A stretch of 64,000 nucleotides of DNA from Planctomycetota bacterium (GTDB lineage Bacteria; Planctomycetota; UBA11346). The position numbers and the translations under genes are program-made. This document shows, one piece after another, positions 55,076-63,457 of this stretch. The notes under the pieces were generated by a model, which was not told the origin of the DNA, made no database searches, and was given only the letters and a program-made list of their open reading frames with translations. The DNA lies in contig JADGDD010000001.1 in assembly GCA_016745075.1 (NCBI GenBank), positions 1,117,125-1,181,124 of the forward strand, read 5' to 3'. Each line of letters opens with the position of its first letter. The first letter of the stretch is position 1.

Positions 55076-55324
55076 TTACGCAACAACCTCAATGCCGCCT
55101 TTAATTATGAAACCCTGTAGCAAGTTCGCCCTTTTGATATTCATCCAAAACGTCGGAAGTGCCTGACCTTCTATACCTTCAAAATAGGCTTTTGCCTTCG
55201 TTTTGTCTACGGTTGCTTTCAGATCATCAAAGCGACTATATTCGTTAATATTATCCTCTGTAATCTGTGTGATCATTAATGCCGAACATTTTTCTCCATC
55301 TAGACCGAAACAAATACATTTCAT
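55076..55324 (-). CDS. Short protein resembling the C-terminal tail of type I restriction HsdR; probable remnant
   Basis: 82 residues. From about residue 19 the sequence (ITEDNINEYSRFDDLKATVD, then KAKAYFEGIEG, NIKRANLLQGFIIKGG) resembles the tail of HsdR restriction subunits as I remember it. The first 17 residues and the lack of a ribosome site suggest a chance start on a gene remnant. No hsdM, hsdS or other restriction gene is in the window. Could alternatively be a small unknown protein. Confidence 0.5.
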   Translation of the reverse strand: MKCICFGLDGEKCSALMITQITEDNINEYSRFDDLKATVDKTKAKAYFEGIEGQALPTFWMNIKRANLLQGFIIKGGIEVVA

Positions 55325-55487
55325 AACATTTATTATATAATTATTTTACATGACATACATTGTGCATGTTTTTTACCTTTTCCCTTATTACACATATCTT
55401 TTCTATGAGCAGAAGGACTTCAGTGCGTCTTTGAAACAGAGTACGTGATCATTTATACTTAAAACAGCATGTCCAGACAACACCACA

Positions 55488-56306
55488 TTAGGTTGCTATA
55501 AACCCGTGTTTTTTCTTAAATTCCCGTGGGCTACAACCATGTTTCTTTTGGAAAGCACGTATTAGCGCGTGCCTACTGCCAAATCCGCAACGATGAGCAA
55601 CAACGGCAACACGCTCGCCCTCAACTAATAGTTGACTGGCTAGACGTAAACGCTCTTGGGTGAGTAATTCTTTGGGCGTACTACCAACATGATCTCGAAA
55701 AAGTTGATGCAGTCGACTTGCTGACAGGCCACTTATGGAAATAAGGTCATTCACTTCAATAGGCCTATGCATGTTTGTCCAGATATATCGTAGTACATGT
55801 TCAAGCACCGGCAGCATTTCCTCCCCGCCCGTTCGTGATTGCTCATCTAAAACATTATTCACGAGTTCTTGCAGCAAAGCACATCGGTGACTTTTATCTG
55901 AGCTTGCTGTAATAGCATCAACCAAGGCTTTGCTTGGATATTCTGGAATGAAATCACGCAGTTTCATCGAACTGGTTTCCATTGATATATCAGAGAAACC
56001 ACCAACAAAACCTTGACCAAAGAGTGTGCAGTCTGGACGAATGGTATCGTGCCCATGCCACGCTCCAGGCACTAAGATCAGGGCATCTCCTTGCTGTAGA
56101 TCAAGACGACCTGCCCGTCCACCAAAAATACGCACCTGCCCTTGCAGGCAGGCCAATACCGTAGGAATGCTATGCATATGCCCTTCAAAATCAGGAGATC
56201 TGGGGCAATCGCGTGCCTGCCATACTGTGACATGCTGGACGTGGCTACTCAGCCAGTCAAGCTGGTGCCAGAGCTGGAGGGTCGATCTATTAAAGGTTAG
56301 TGCCAT
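55488..56306 (-). CDS. AraC-family transcriptional regulator of the SIS/deacetylase operon
   Basis: 272 residues. N-terminal cupin domain (about 25-105, LQQGDALILVPGAWHGHD) and C-terminal AraC DNA-binding domain (about 170-268, RLHQLFRDHVGSTPKELL and GFGSRHALIRAFQKKHGCSP). It is divergent from the SIS-PIG-L pair across 144 nt, so it very likely controls that pair and itself. A dyad overlaps its start codon region. Confidence 0.9.
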   Translation of the reverse strand: MALTFNRSTLQLWHQLDWLSSHVQHVTVWQARDCPRSPDFEGHMHSIPTVLACLQGQVRIFGGRAGRLDLQQGDALILVPGAWHGHDTIRPDCTLFGQGFVGGFSDISMETSSMKLRDFIPEYPSKALVDAITASSDKSHRCALLQELVNNVLDEQSRTGGEEMLPVLEHVLRYIWTNMHRPIEVNDLISISGLSASRLHQLFRDHVGSTPKELLTQERLRLASQLLVEGERVAVVAHRCGFGSRHALIRAFQKKHGCSPREFKKKHGFIAT

Positions 56307-56321
56307 GATAAGAGCTTATCA
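56306..56321. promoter_or_regulatory. Dyad TGATAAG-AG-CTTATCA at the regulator start, candidate operator or mRNA hairpin
   Basis: Seven-base perfect arms (56306-56312, 56315-56321) with a 2-nt centre lie against the AraC start codon (56304-56306) inside the regulator/SIS intergenic region. In the mRNA it would fall between a GGGGTGA sequence and the ATG, so it might act at RNA level instead. Confidence 0.35.
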
Positions 56322-56450
56322 CCCCCTATAAATGTTGCAATATATGCGATTGTCATATCCATAACGTAACATTCTGTCCGTAAATGGGGGAGCAACAGCT
56401 GGAACAGTTCCATAGAGTACTGTTTAACCTTTAGGAAAGAAAGAAATAAC

Positions 56451-57455
56451 ATGACCGAAGCTGGCGCTCTTATCCGTCGTGACATTGCCGATGTCCAAAC
56501 CCTACTCAAGAACTGGCCAACAGATGCATGGGAGCCATTACGTTCTGCCCTTGCTGCAAGCGCTGCAAAACCAGTAATGCTGGTTGGTGAAGGTTCTAGC
56601 CGCCTCTTTCCAGCGGCTTTATTACGTCACTTGCGCCGCCTCTGGCGTGCCCCCGTTCGTTTTGATGACTGTGGTGGCCGAGAAGCCGAACATTTTGACT
56701 TGAGCGGTCAAACAATTGTCGGCCTCTCAAACTCTGGCGAAACACGTGAAGTTGTTGAATTACTCGACCGCCTCATTGGTGAAGGTCACGAAGCAATTCA
56801 GGCTATACTTGGCCGTAACGATGGTTACATGGCAACCAACGTTAAACACCATATTGCTGTTCTTGATCGCCCTGAAGAAGCCGTTGCCGCAACCGTGAGT
56901 GTTATTGGTCAAGCCTTGGTGCTGGCACATGCACTTGCTGCTATCCAAGGCACAACAATTCCAACCGCTGACCTTGCGAAAGCCTGTGAACAACTGATGA
57001 CCGAAAGCTTTAGTGATGAGGCCAGCGCTGTTATTCAAGGTGCCAAACGTATTTTCTGGTGTGGGGCTGATACTGGTGCCGCCGCAGAGCTTACCTTGAA
57101 AACGGTTGAAATTACTCGCCTGCCAGGCATTCATGCACCGGGCAACCTTGTGCTGCACGGCTTGGAAGAAATCATGGACGAGGGCGACGTTGTTGTGGTT
57201 ATGGATTTACCAGAAGCTGATATGGACCTCGTGCAAAAATTCGTTATTGAAGGGACTCCTGCCAAAGTCTTACGCCTTGATACCAATAATGGCAACTGGC
57301 CTGGCATTACCGTTCCGGATTGTGGTGAATGGACCCCAATTACCCAACTGGTTGCTGGCTGGCGTTTAATGCTCGAAATTGCTGCTGTCCTTGATGTGAA
57401 CCCAGATACCCCACAACGTGCTCGTAAAGTTGGCAACCCACGAACGGAAGGCTAA
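56451..57455 (+). CDS. SIS-domain sugar-phosphate isomerase/deaminase
   Basis: 334 residues with two SIS domains. First: VGEGSSRLFPAALLRHLRRL, then the sugar-phosphate binding loop GLSNSGETREVVELL (about 92-105). Second: IFWCGADTGAAAELTLKTVE, with HGLEEIMDEGDVVVVMD. This is the layout of GlmS isomerase halves, AgaS and GlmD-type deaminases. AGGAAAG precedes the ATG. It is paired with a PIG-L deacetylase 5 nt downstream and a divergent AraC regulator. A role as amino-sugar-6-phosphate deaminase is an inference from context. Confidence 0.82.
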   Translation: MTEAGALIRRDIADVQTLLKNWPTDAWEPLRSALAASAAKPVMLVGEGSSRLFPAALLRHLRRLWRAPVRFDDCGGREAEHFDLSGQTIVGLSNSGETREVVELLDRLIGEGHEAIQAILGRNDGYMATNVKHHIAVLDRPEEAVAATVSVIGQALVLAHALAAIQGTTIPTADLAKACEQLMTESFSDEASAVIQGAKRIFWCGADTGAAAELTLKTVEITRLPGIHAPGNLVLHGLEEIMDEGDVVVVMDLPEADMDLVQKFVIEGTPAKVLRLDTNNGNWPGITVPDCGEWTPITQLVAGWRLMLEIAAVLDVNPDTPQRARKVGNPRTEG

Positions 57456-57460
57456 ACACA

Positions 57461-58330
57461 ATGAAAAATCCGTTTTTATCATTAATTGAAAAACATATCG
57501 CGCTCTATCAAACATTTCGCAATTTGGATTTGGGTGAATTTGCAGGCGGCCAAGCGCCAAAGACATCTAAAAACGGACCGAAGGTACTCATTTTTTCTCC
57601 ACACCCAGATGACGAATGTATTACCGGTGGCCTTGCTCTGCGTTTAATGTATGAAAAGCACGTACGCATTATTAATGTTGCCGTTACCCTTGGTAGTAAA
57701 AAAGAGCGTCGTGGGCCACGCCTTGAAGAACTTACCAATGCCTGCAAATATCTTGGGTTTGATTTGGTGAAGCCAGCAGCAGAAGGTTTTGACAACATCA
57801 ATCTTGAAGGCAAAGCTGCTGATCCAGAGGCATGGGCTCAACAAGTAAACATTATTAAAGACCTGCTACTACAAGAGCGTCCGACCATGATCTGTATTCC
57901 TCATAAAGCAGACTGGAATAAAACGCATGTTGGCACCCATCATTTGATTATGGATGCATTGGCTGCTGCTGGCCCCACTTTTCAGTGCCTTGTTGTAGAA
58001 ACGGAATACTGGGGTGCGCTCAAAAATCCAAATGTTATGTTGGAACTGAGCGTTAGCGACATGACCGAACTCGTTGCCGCAACCTCGCTTCATAAAGGTG
58101 AAATTGCCCGTAATCCGTACCATATTTTCTTGCCTGCATGGATGATGGATAATGTTCGCCGTGGTGGTGAGCTGGTCTGCGGACAAGGAGAAGAACCACC
58201 AGATATTACCTTCGCTATGCTCTGCCAAGTCACAAAATGGACTGGTGTCGAAATTGTAGATGTGATAGAAGAAGGCATGTACTTCTCTGCCGTAGATGAT
58301 CTACAAGGTTTACTTAACTTGTATTTCTAA
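57461..58330 (+). CDS. PIG-L (LmbE-like) family deacetylase
   Basis: Zinc-dependent N-deacetylase, 289 residues. The metal motif SPHPDDE places H48 and D51 as ligands with D50 as base; the second ligand region is KTHVGTHHLI (H156 to H161). A GPRLEELTNACKYLGF helix follows the family pattern. Family members deacetylate GlcNAc-containing substrates, including diacetylchitobiose and GlcNAc-inositol. It starts 5 nt after the SIS gene, so they share a message. Together they could deacetylate and deaminate a GlcNAc derivative (inference). A terminator follows. Confidence 0.87.
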   Translation: MKNPFLSLIEKHIALYQTFRNLDLGEFAGGQAPKTSKNGPKVLIFSPHPDDECITGGLALRLMYEKHVRIINVAVTLGSKKERRGPRLEELTNACKYLGFDLVKPAAEGFDNINLEGKAADPEAWAQQVNIIKDLLLQERPTMICIPHKADWNKTHVGTHHLIMDALAAAGPTFQCLVVETEYWGALKNPNVMLELSVSDMTELVAATSLHKGEIARNPYHIFLPAWMMDNVRRGGELVCGQGEEPPDITFAMLCQVTKWTGVEIVDVIEEGMYFSAVDDLQGLLNLYF

Positions 58331-58354
58331 GATAAAAAAAGTTAGAGAAAAGAC

Positions 58355-58386
58355 ACAGGCGTTGCTATACAAGCAACGCCTGTTTT
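58355..58386 (+). terminator. Terminator of the SIS-PIG-L operon
   Basis: A 12-bp perfect stem (58355-58366 with 58372-58383) with a 5-nt loop runs into four T residues, 24 nt past the deacetylase stop. Confidence 0.85.
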
Positions 58387-58393
58387 ATGAACA

Positions 58394-58514
58394 CAGAGGG
58401 CGGACGTCCTCGTCCGACGCGATAGCCACACATGATTACTGACGGGCAAGAATGCTCCTCAACTCAGAAATATTCGATGGGGTGCAATAAGCGGACGAGG
58501 ACGTCCGCTTTCCG
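58394..58514. repeat. 121-bp element bounded by inverted repeats, copy 1
   Basis: Ends are 23-nt imperfect inverted repeats whose cores CGGACGTCCTCGTCCG (58401-58416) and CGGACGAGGACGTCCG (58492-58507) are exact reverse complements, and each core folds as CGGACG-N4-CGTCCG. The interior starts ACGCGATAGCCACACAT and holds CTCCTCAACT...AAATATT. No coding capacity, MITE-like. With copy 2 it fills the 346-nt gap between the deacetylase and dsbD genes. Confidence 0.85.
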
Positions 58515-58553
58515 AGTTTTATTCAACAGACGATATATACACAACACGGAAGA

Positions 58554-58674
58554 CGGAAGACGGACGTCCTCGTCCGACGCGATAGCCACACATAATTTCT
58601 GGCGAGTTAGAGTGGTCCTCAACTTAAAAATATTTACCTGTGTATCCTAGGCGGACGAGGACGTCCGCCCTCCG
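58554..58674. repeat. 121-bp element bounded by inverted repeats, copy 2
   Basis: Same length and end structure as copy 1, offset by exactly 160 nt; cores at 58561-58576 and 58652-58667. The interior begins with the same 17 nt, then diverges, with TCCTCAACT and AAATATT conserved. Its right end stops three bases before the DsbD stop codon, so its end hairpin may help terminate that gene. Confidence 0.85.
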
Positions 58675-58676
58675 GG

Positions 58677-60635
58677 CTAAAGTGCTGGGGTATCTGCTGG
58701 GTCTGGGAAGAACGATTCTATAATTCCGCCAAGATGGTAACCAGCAAGACCGCTTGCCATCCATACAGCACCAGCAGCAAATAGCACAATAAATAATATA
58801 CGTACAAGTGAGAGTTTATGAATTGGACTATCACTTGGCATCCGTATTTTTCCGCTGAGATAAATAGCGCTAATGGCTAAAATAATAGTCCACGAGGCCA
58901 GCAGAGACGTACGGTTAAATATTCCCCACCCCCACACATAGGACACACCAGCGAAAAACTTTAATGATGCTGCAATTTCAATAAGCCCGCCAACATGTTT
59001 AATTTCGTTCATCCAGGAACCTGCGTTTGGCATTTTTTGCATAGCCTTGGGACTCATCGACAAGAAGAAAAATGGCAAGGCAATGGCAGATGAATACACA
59101 AGCATGCCCAAGGTTGCGCGTAATGGATCGCCTTGATTCACCCCTTCAGCCAAAATAGCACCAGCAATAGGAGCCGTACAGGTAAACGCAGTAATGCCGA
59201 ACGTTAAACCCATTAGCAGAGCGCCAATGTAACCACCACTGCCGCTGCCAAATTTAGATTGTATTTGATGCGGCAAACGCAAAAAGAATACACCCAGTAA
59301 ACTTAAGCCCAAAACTAAGAATAAAACGGCTATGACAAGATTCACCCACACGTTTCCGGCAAAATCCGTTACTGCCCGCTCTAAAACAAAAGACATAATT
59401 AAACCAATGGCGGTAAAAAAGAGCATAATACCCGCGCTATAGGCTGCTGCTAAAGGCATAAGTTTGCGACCATCTGATGACTGTTTCGTGAAAAAATTGA
59501 TAGTCATTGGTATCATTGGATAGGTACATGGCATCAGTAATGTAATTAAACCACCAAGCAGGGCGTTAATCATAAACTGCCACCAAGTTGAACCAGTCTC
59601 TATTGTTACACCATCACCCCCCTGTAGAAAAGCAACAAAATCAGCAGAACGTTCTTCATCTGTTTCACTGAACACTTCTGCCCAACCCTGCCAACGACCA
59701 TCAGGCAGAATAGCTACATAAAAAGGACGTGTATAAGTCCCAAATTGGCGACGCTGCCATTCTCCAAAAACCGTATGGGTATCAGTATCAAGCTCTATGG
59801 CCATACCACTATTCCATGCTGTTTGCACGTCTGGTCGCTGGAAAACGGTTTTAGCCATAGATTGGCAGTTCGGACAAAACGGGCCAGTGAAATCAAGCAA
59901 AGCAAGAGTACCTTGAGCTTGAGCAGCAGCTATAAGCGCTTCCACCTCCTCTATCTGCTGTGGTTTGCGCCAGTTAATACCGTTATGCTCTTCCACTGCG
60001 GGTAACGCTGCTGGCCATGAAGAAGCGGGTGTTTCTGGTATAAATACATCTGATACATTTAATTGTGTAGGTTCCTGAATCGGTTTTTGCTCAGTGAGCC
60101 TCTCCTCTTGCTGTTTGTCTTCCTTGTCTTCGATATGTTCAGATTCATCAGATAGAGTAAAAGGCACACGTAGGTTCATAACGGGCGGCTTGCACGTTTG
60201 ATCATTGCAAACCATGTAAGTCGCAATCAAGGCGGCTTCAATTTCTTCTGTTGGCCGAATAATCGGAATATGAAGCGAAACAAGACCCGCAGGAAAAATA
60301 GCTGAACCCATATTATCAGTATGCACAACTTGGTCTGCCACAATTGGGCCTGCCACTTCGAGCTCTTCCAGAGACAGCTCGGTTGCCACTGGCTGCTCAC
60401 CACTACCAGTCAATCCATAGAGATGAAAAGTTTTGTTAATCCCGTCAATTGGCTCCAGTTCCACACGCAGGAAAGAACCCCCATCCTTCTCATAGATAAA
60501 AATGCGCCCATTCACATCACCAAATTCACGACCTGCACCACCAAATTCACGAACCAACTGGCCAGATTCACTTGCCGCAGAAATTTCAGAAACAAGCAAG
60601 AACAAAACAAGGGAAAGCCATAGCCAGTAACGCAT
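58677..60635 (-). CDS. DsbD-type thiol:disulfide transporter with thioredoxin domain placed before the membrane domain
   Basis: Moves reducing power from the cytosol to the periplasm. Signal peptide (1-20); alpha-like domain (about 30-160) with Cys143/Cys148 (VCNDQTCKPP); a thioredoxin-like domain (about 220-340) with CPNC at 254-257; and an eight-helix membrane domain (350-640) with Cys370 (LMPCTYP) and Cys486 (FTCTAP). All six DsbD cysteines are present. In E. coli DsbD the thioredoxin (gamma) domain is C-terminal; here it sits between alpha and membrane parts. Probable clients are periplasmic thioredoxin-like proteins such as the one at 9674-10558. Confidence 0.88.
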   Translation of the reverse strand: MRYWLWLSLVLFLLVSEISAASESGQLVREFGGAGREFGDVNGRIFIYEKDGGSFLRVELEPIDGINKTFHLYGLTGSGEQPVATELSLEELEVAGPIVADQVVHTDNMGSAIFPAGLVSLHIPIIRPTEEIEAALIATYMVCNDQTCKPPVMNLRVPFTLSDESEHIEDKEDKQQEERLTEQKPIQEPTQLNVSDVFIPETPASSWPAALPAVEEHNGINWRKPQQIEEVEALIAAAQAQGTLALLDFTGPFCPNCQSMAKTVFQRPDVQTAWNSGMAIELDTDTHTVFGEWQRRQFGTYTRPFYVAILPDGRWQGWAEVFSETDEERSADFVAFLQGGDGVTIETGSTWWQFMINALLGGLITLLMPCTYPMIPMTINFFTKQSSDGRKLMPLAAAYSAGIMLFFTAIGLIMSFVLERAVTDFAGNVWVNLVIAVLFLVLGLSLLGVFFLRLPHQIQSKFGSGSGGYIGALLMGLTFGITAFTCTAPIAGAILAEGVNQGDPLRATLGMLVYSSAIALPFFFLSMSPKAMQKMPNAGSWMNEIKHVGGLIEIAASLKFFAGVSYVWGWGIFNRTSLLASWTIILAISAIYLSGKIRMPSDSPIHKLSLVRILFIVLFAAGAVWMASGLAGYHLGGIIESFFPDPADTPAL

Positions 60636-60838
60636 TCAAACACTCCTTCACAATCAGCCAATCAATAATATCAGCCACTTTAGTCTCAGAAACAACTCAG
60701 CCACTTCAGGGTGGGTAAAGCCAAGCTATTAAAGCAACTTCATCAGTAATACGGTATAGATTGGTCCCTGTTTGCTCCTTGCCTCAGCGGGCAAAGCCCT
60801 AGCGTGTGCCACCCACTCATTTGTAGGAGATTCTTGTC

Positions 60839-62614
60839 ATGAAGCGGACACATACCTGCGGCCAATTACGCGCCGATCATATAGACAACACTGTCACCCT
60901 GTGCGGATGGGTTCAAAACCAACGTGACCACGGTGGCGTTATCTTTATTGACTTGCGTGACCGTGAAGGACTGACCCAAATCACCTTCGACCCGGATATC
61001 TGCGGTGCAGATATTCACGCCATTGCAGACCGCATGCGCAGTGAATGGGTTATTCAAATTACAGGTGCTGTTCGTAGCCGTGGCGATAACGCGAATAAAA
61101 AAATGGCTACTGGCGCGATTGAAGTCTACGTCACCAGCCTTGAAGTTTTAAATAAATCTGAAACCCCTCCCTTTGAAGTGGATGAGCATTCAAAAGTTGG
61201 CGAAGAAATTCGTTTGAAGCACCGCTTCCTTGATCTACGTCGCCCAAGTGTGCAACGCCAGACTATTACCCGTCATAAAATCACCAAAATTGTTCGTGAT
61301 TATTTTGATGATGAAGGCTTTCTCGATATTGAAACCCCTATCCTCTGCAAAAGCACCCCAGAAGGCGCGCGTGACTATTTAGTCCCAAGCCGCGTTCATC
61401 CAGGCGAATTTTATGCCCTACCACAAAGCCCACAGCTATTCAAACAGCTGTTGATGATGGCAGGCTATGATCGCTATATGCAAATTGCCAAGTGTTTCCG
61501 CGATGAAGATTTACGTGCCGACCGCCAACCAGAGTTCACCCAAATTGATATTGAGATGAGCTTCGTTGATATGGATGACGTTATGCAAACCGCCGAAGGC
61601 ATGGTTCGCAAAGTATGGAAAGACCTACTCAACGTTGAAGTTGGCGAGATTCCTCACATGGATTACGCCACCGCCATGCTACTCTACGGTAGTGACAAAC
61701 CTGACCTGCGCTTCGACATGAAAATTGTTGAACTTACAGACTGGGCTCCAACTTCTGGCTTTGTTGTCTTTGCTGGTGCTGTTGAAAATGGTGGCGTCTG
61801 CCGCGCCCTTAACGCTAAAGGCGCAGCCAAAGACATTAGCCGCCGCCAGCTTGATGCTCTCACCGAATTCGCCAAAGACTTTGGCGCTAAAGGCCTTGCC
61901 TGGATCAAAATTGGTGACAACGGTGAATGGCAAGGTCCAGCCGCCAAAAACATCACCGAAGAAGCACGTATCGCCCTTGGCGAGCGCATGGGCGTTGAAA
62001 ACGGTGACCTGCTCTTCTTCGGCGCAGACACAGAAAAAACGGTCTGCAATGTGCTGGGCAACCTCCGTGTAGAACTTGGTGTCAACCGTCTTGGCCTCAC
62101 CAAATCTGGCCAGTGGGAATTCTTGTGGCTGCACAGCGCTCCAATGTTTGAATACGATGAAGACGAACGCCGCTACAATAGCGTTCACCATCCATTCACC
62201 GCTCCCTACCCAGAAGAGCTGGAAAAAATGGAAACCGACCCTGCAAACGTACGCTCACTCAGCTACGACATGGTTCTCAACGGTGTTGAAATGGGCGGTG
62301 GCTCCATTCGTATTCACCAACCAGATGTGCAAGCCCGCGTCTTTAAAGCGCTTGGCATTTCAGACGAAGAAGCAGAAGAAAAATTTGGTTTCTTGCTTGA
62401 TGCCCTAAAATACGGCGCACCTCCACACGGTGGCCTCGCATTCGGTCTCGACCGTCTCGTCATGCTCATCCTCGAACTAGACAGCATCCGCGACATCATC
62501 GCTTTCCCAAAAACACAGAAAGCCCGCGATCTCATGAGTGACGCTCCTAACCTTGTTGACGAAAAACAACTCAAAGAATTAAGTATCATCTCTAGCGCAC
62601 CTCCACGTAGTTAA
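60839..62614 (+). CDS. aspS: Aspartate--tRNA ligase
   Basis: Class II synthetase of 591 residues, bacterial length with the GAD insertion domain. N-terminal OB anticodon-binding domain (THTCGQLRADHIDNTVTLCG), motif 2 FRDEDLRADRQPEFTQID, and motif 3 GLAFGLDRLVM near the C-terminus. The discriminating vs non-discriminating type (Asp/Asn) cannot be decided by eye. AGGAGA lies upstream of the ATG. A strong terminator follows. Confidence 0.97.
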   Translation: MKRTHTCGQLRADHIDNTVTLCGWVQNQRDHGGVIFIDLRDREGLTQITFDPDICGADIHAIADRMRSEWVIQITGAVRSRGDNANKKMATGAIEVYVTSLEVLNKSETPPFEVDEHSKVGEEIRLKHRFLDLRRPSVQRQTITRHKITKIVRDYFDDEGFLDIETPILCKSTPEGARDYLVPSRVHPGEFYALPQSPQLFKQLLMMAGYDRYMQIAKCFRDEDLRADRQPEFTQIDIEMSFVDMDDVMQTAEGMVRKVWKDLLNVEVGEIPHMDYATAMLLYGSDKPDLRFDMKIVELTDWAPTSGFVVFAGAVENGGVCRALNAKGAAKDISRRQLDALTEFAKDFGAKGLAWIKIGDNGEWQGPAAKNITEEARIALGERMGVENGDLLFFGADTEKTVCNVLGNLRVELGVNRLGLTKSGQWEFLWLHSAPMFEYDEDERRYNSVHHPFTAPYPEELEKMETDPANVRSLSYDMVLNGVEMGGGSIRIHQPDVQARVFKALGISDEEAEEKFGFLLDALKYGAPPHGGLAFGLDRLVMLILELDSIRDIIAFPKTQKARDLMSDAPNLVDEKQLKELSIISSAPPRS

Positions 62615-62629
62615 TTAAATATCAACTCA

Positions 62630-62666
62630 CAAAAGGGGATGCCGTTTACACGGCATCCCCTTTTTT
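62630..62666 (+). terminator. Terminator of aspS
   Basis: A 15-bp stem (62630-62644 with 62649-62663), 4-nt loop and a run of seven T residues, 16 nt after the aspS stop. Confidence 0.92.
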
Positions 62667-62811
62667 TGTAGCAACAACAAGCACTATTATATTTTAATCA
62701 GTCATAGAACTATTCCAGATTCTTTCAGGTAAAAATAGAGACTCTTATTGAGATATGGATATTCAATAAACTCAACAGTGCAATTACAAGAATCTCTCTA
62801 TCCACTAAATT

Positions 62812-63438
62812 TTATCGCTGTTTATTTTCTTCGATCTCTGGTTTACCACGATTGGCGAGGGTCCAGTCTGTGTCGGCAAGATAAGAGCGTTCACCAAGGC
62901 GAGAAAGTGTTCGTAATAGATCAGGGTCAGGGAGACCGTTTTCTTGAGCAACACTGTCTGCAATATGAGCGTGTAAGACTTCGAGCAGGCAGAGGCTTGC
63001 TGCTGGTTCACCGACCGGGACTTCTGTGCTGAGACGACATTCGAGAGCAATGGGAACATCTACAAGACGCGGCGGAGCAACTAATTCTGAAGGAAGGCTT
63101 GGCATGCCAATTTCATCAAGTTCACTAATATCTGCTTTATATTCAGCACCACATTGGTGGACAGCATCAATCTGCTCTGGTGCAGGCAGATGAATCACCG
63201 CCTCACCTTGGGTACGTAAATTAACCAACGTATCTTTTGGTACTTTACGATAACCAATAGAAAAGCCGAGGGTTGGTGGTGATGATGTAATACCCGTAAA
63301 AAAAGAAAATGGCGCAAGGTTTACTTGTCCATCAACACTGATGGTACTCACCCATGCGATAGGACGAGGGACGATGCAGCCAACCATAAAACGGTAACGT
63401 TCTGCTGGGCCAAGTTCTCTTGGATCGAAATGAGTCAT
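62812..63438 (-). CDS. Flavin reductase-like FMN-binding protein
   Basis: 208 residues with the FMN-binding split-barrel fold: RYRFMVGCIVPRPIAWVSTI, VNLAPFSFFTGITSSPPTLG and NLRTQGEAVIHL are the standard FlaRed/DIM6 segments. Likely an NAD(P)H:flavin reductase or an FMN-bound oxidoreductase of unknown substrate, cytosolic. It lies just downstream of the beta-propeller gene on the same strand (about 20 nt), possibly an operon. Confidence 0.87.
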   Translation of the reverse strand: MTHFDPRELGPAERYRFMVGCIVPRPIAWVSTISVDGQVNLAPFSFFTGITSSPPTLGFSIGYRKVPKDTLVNLRTQGEAVIHLPAPEQIDAVHQCGAEYKADISELDEIGMPSLPSELVAPPRLVDVPIALECRLSTEVPVGEPAASLCLLEVLHAHIADSVAQENGLPDPDLLRTLSRLGERSYLADTDWTLANRGKPEIEENKQR

Positions 63439-63457
63439 ATGTATTTACTCTTCTTTT

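Noticed and set aside
61679-62191. 170-residue minus-strand frame opposite aspS
   Set aside because: Lies wholly within conserved aspS sequence and has no recognisable domain.
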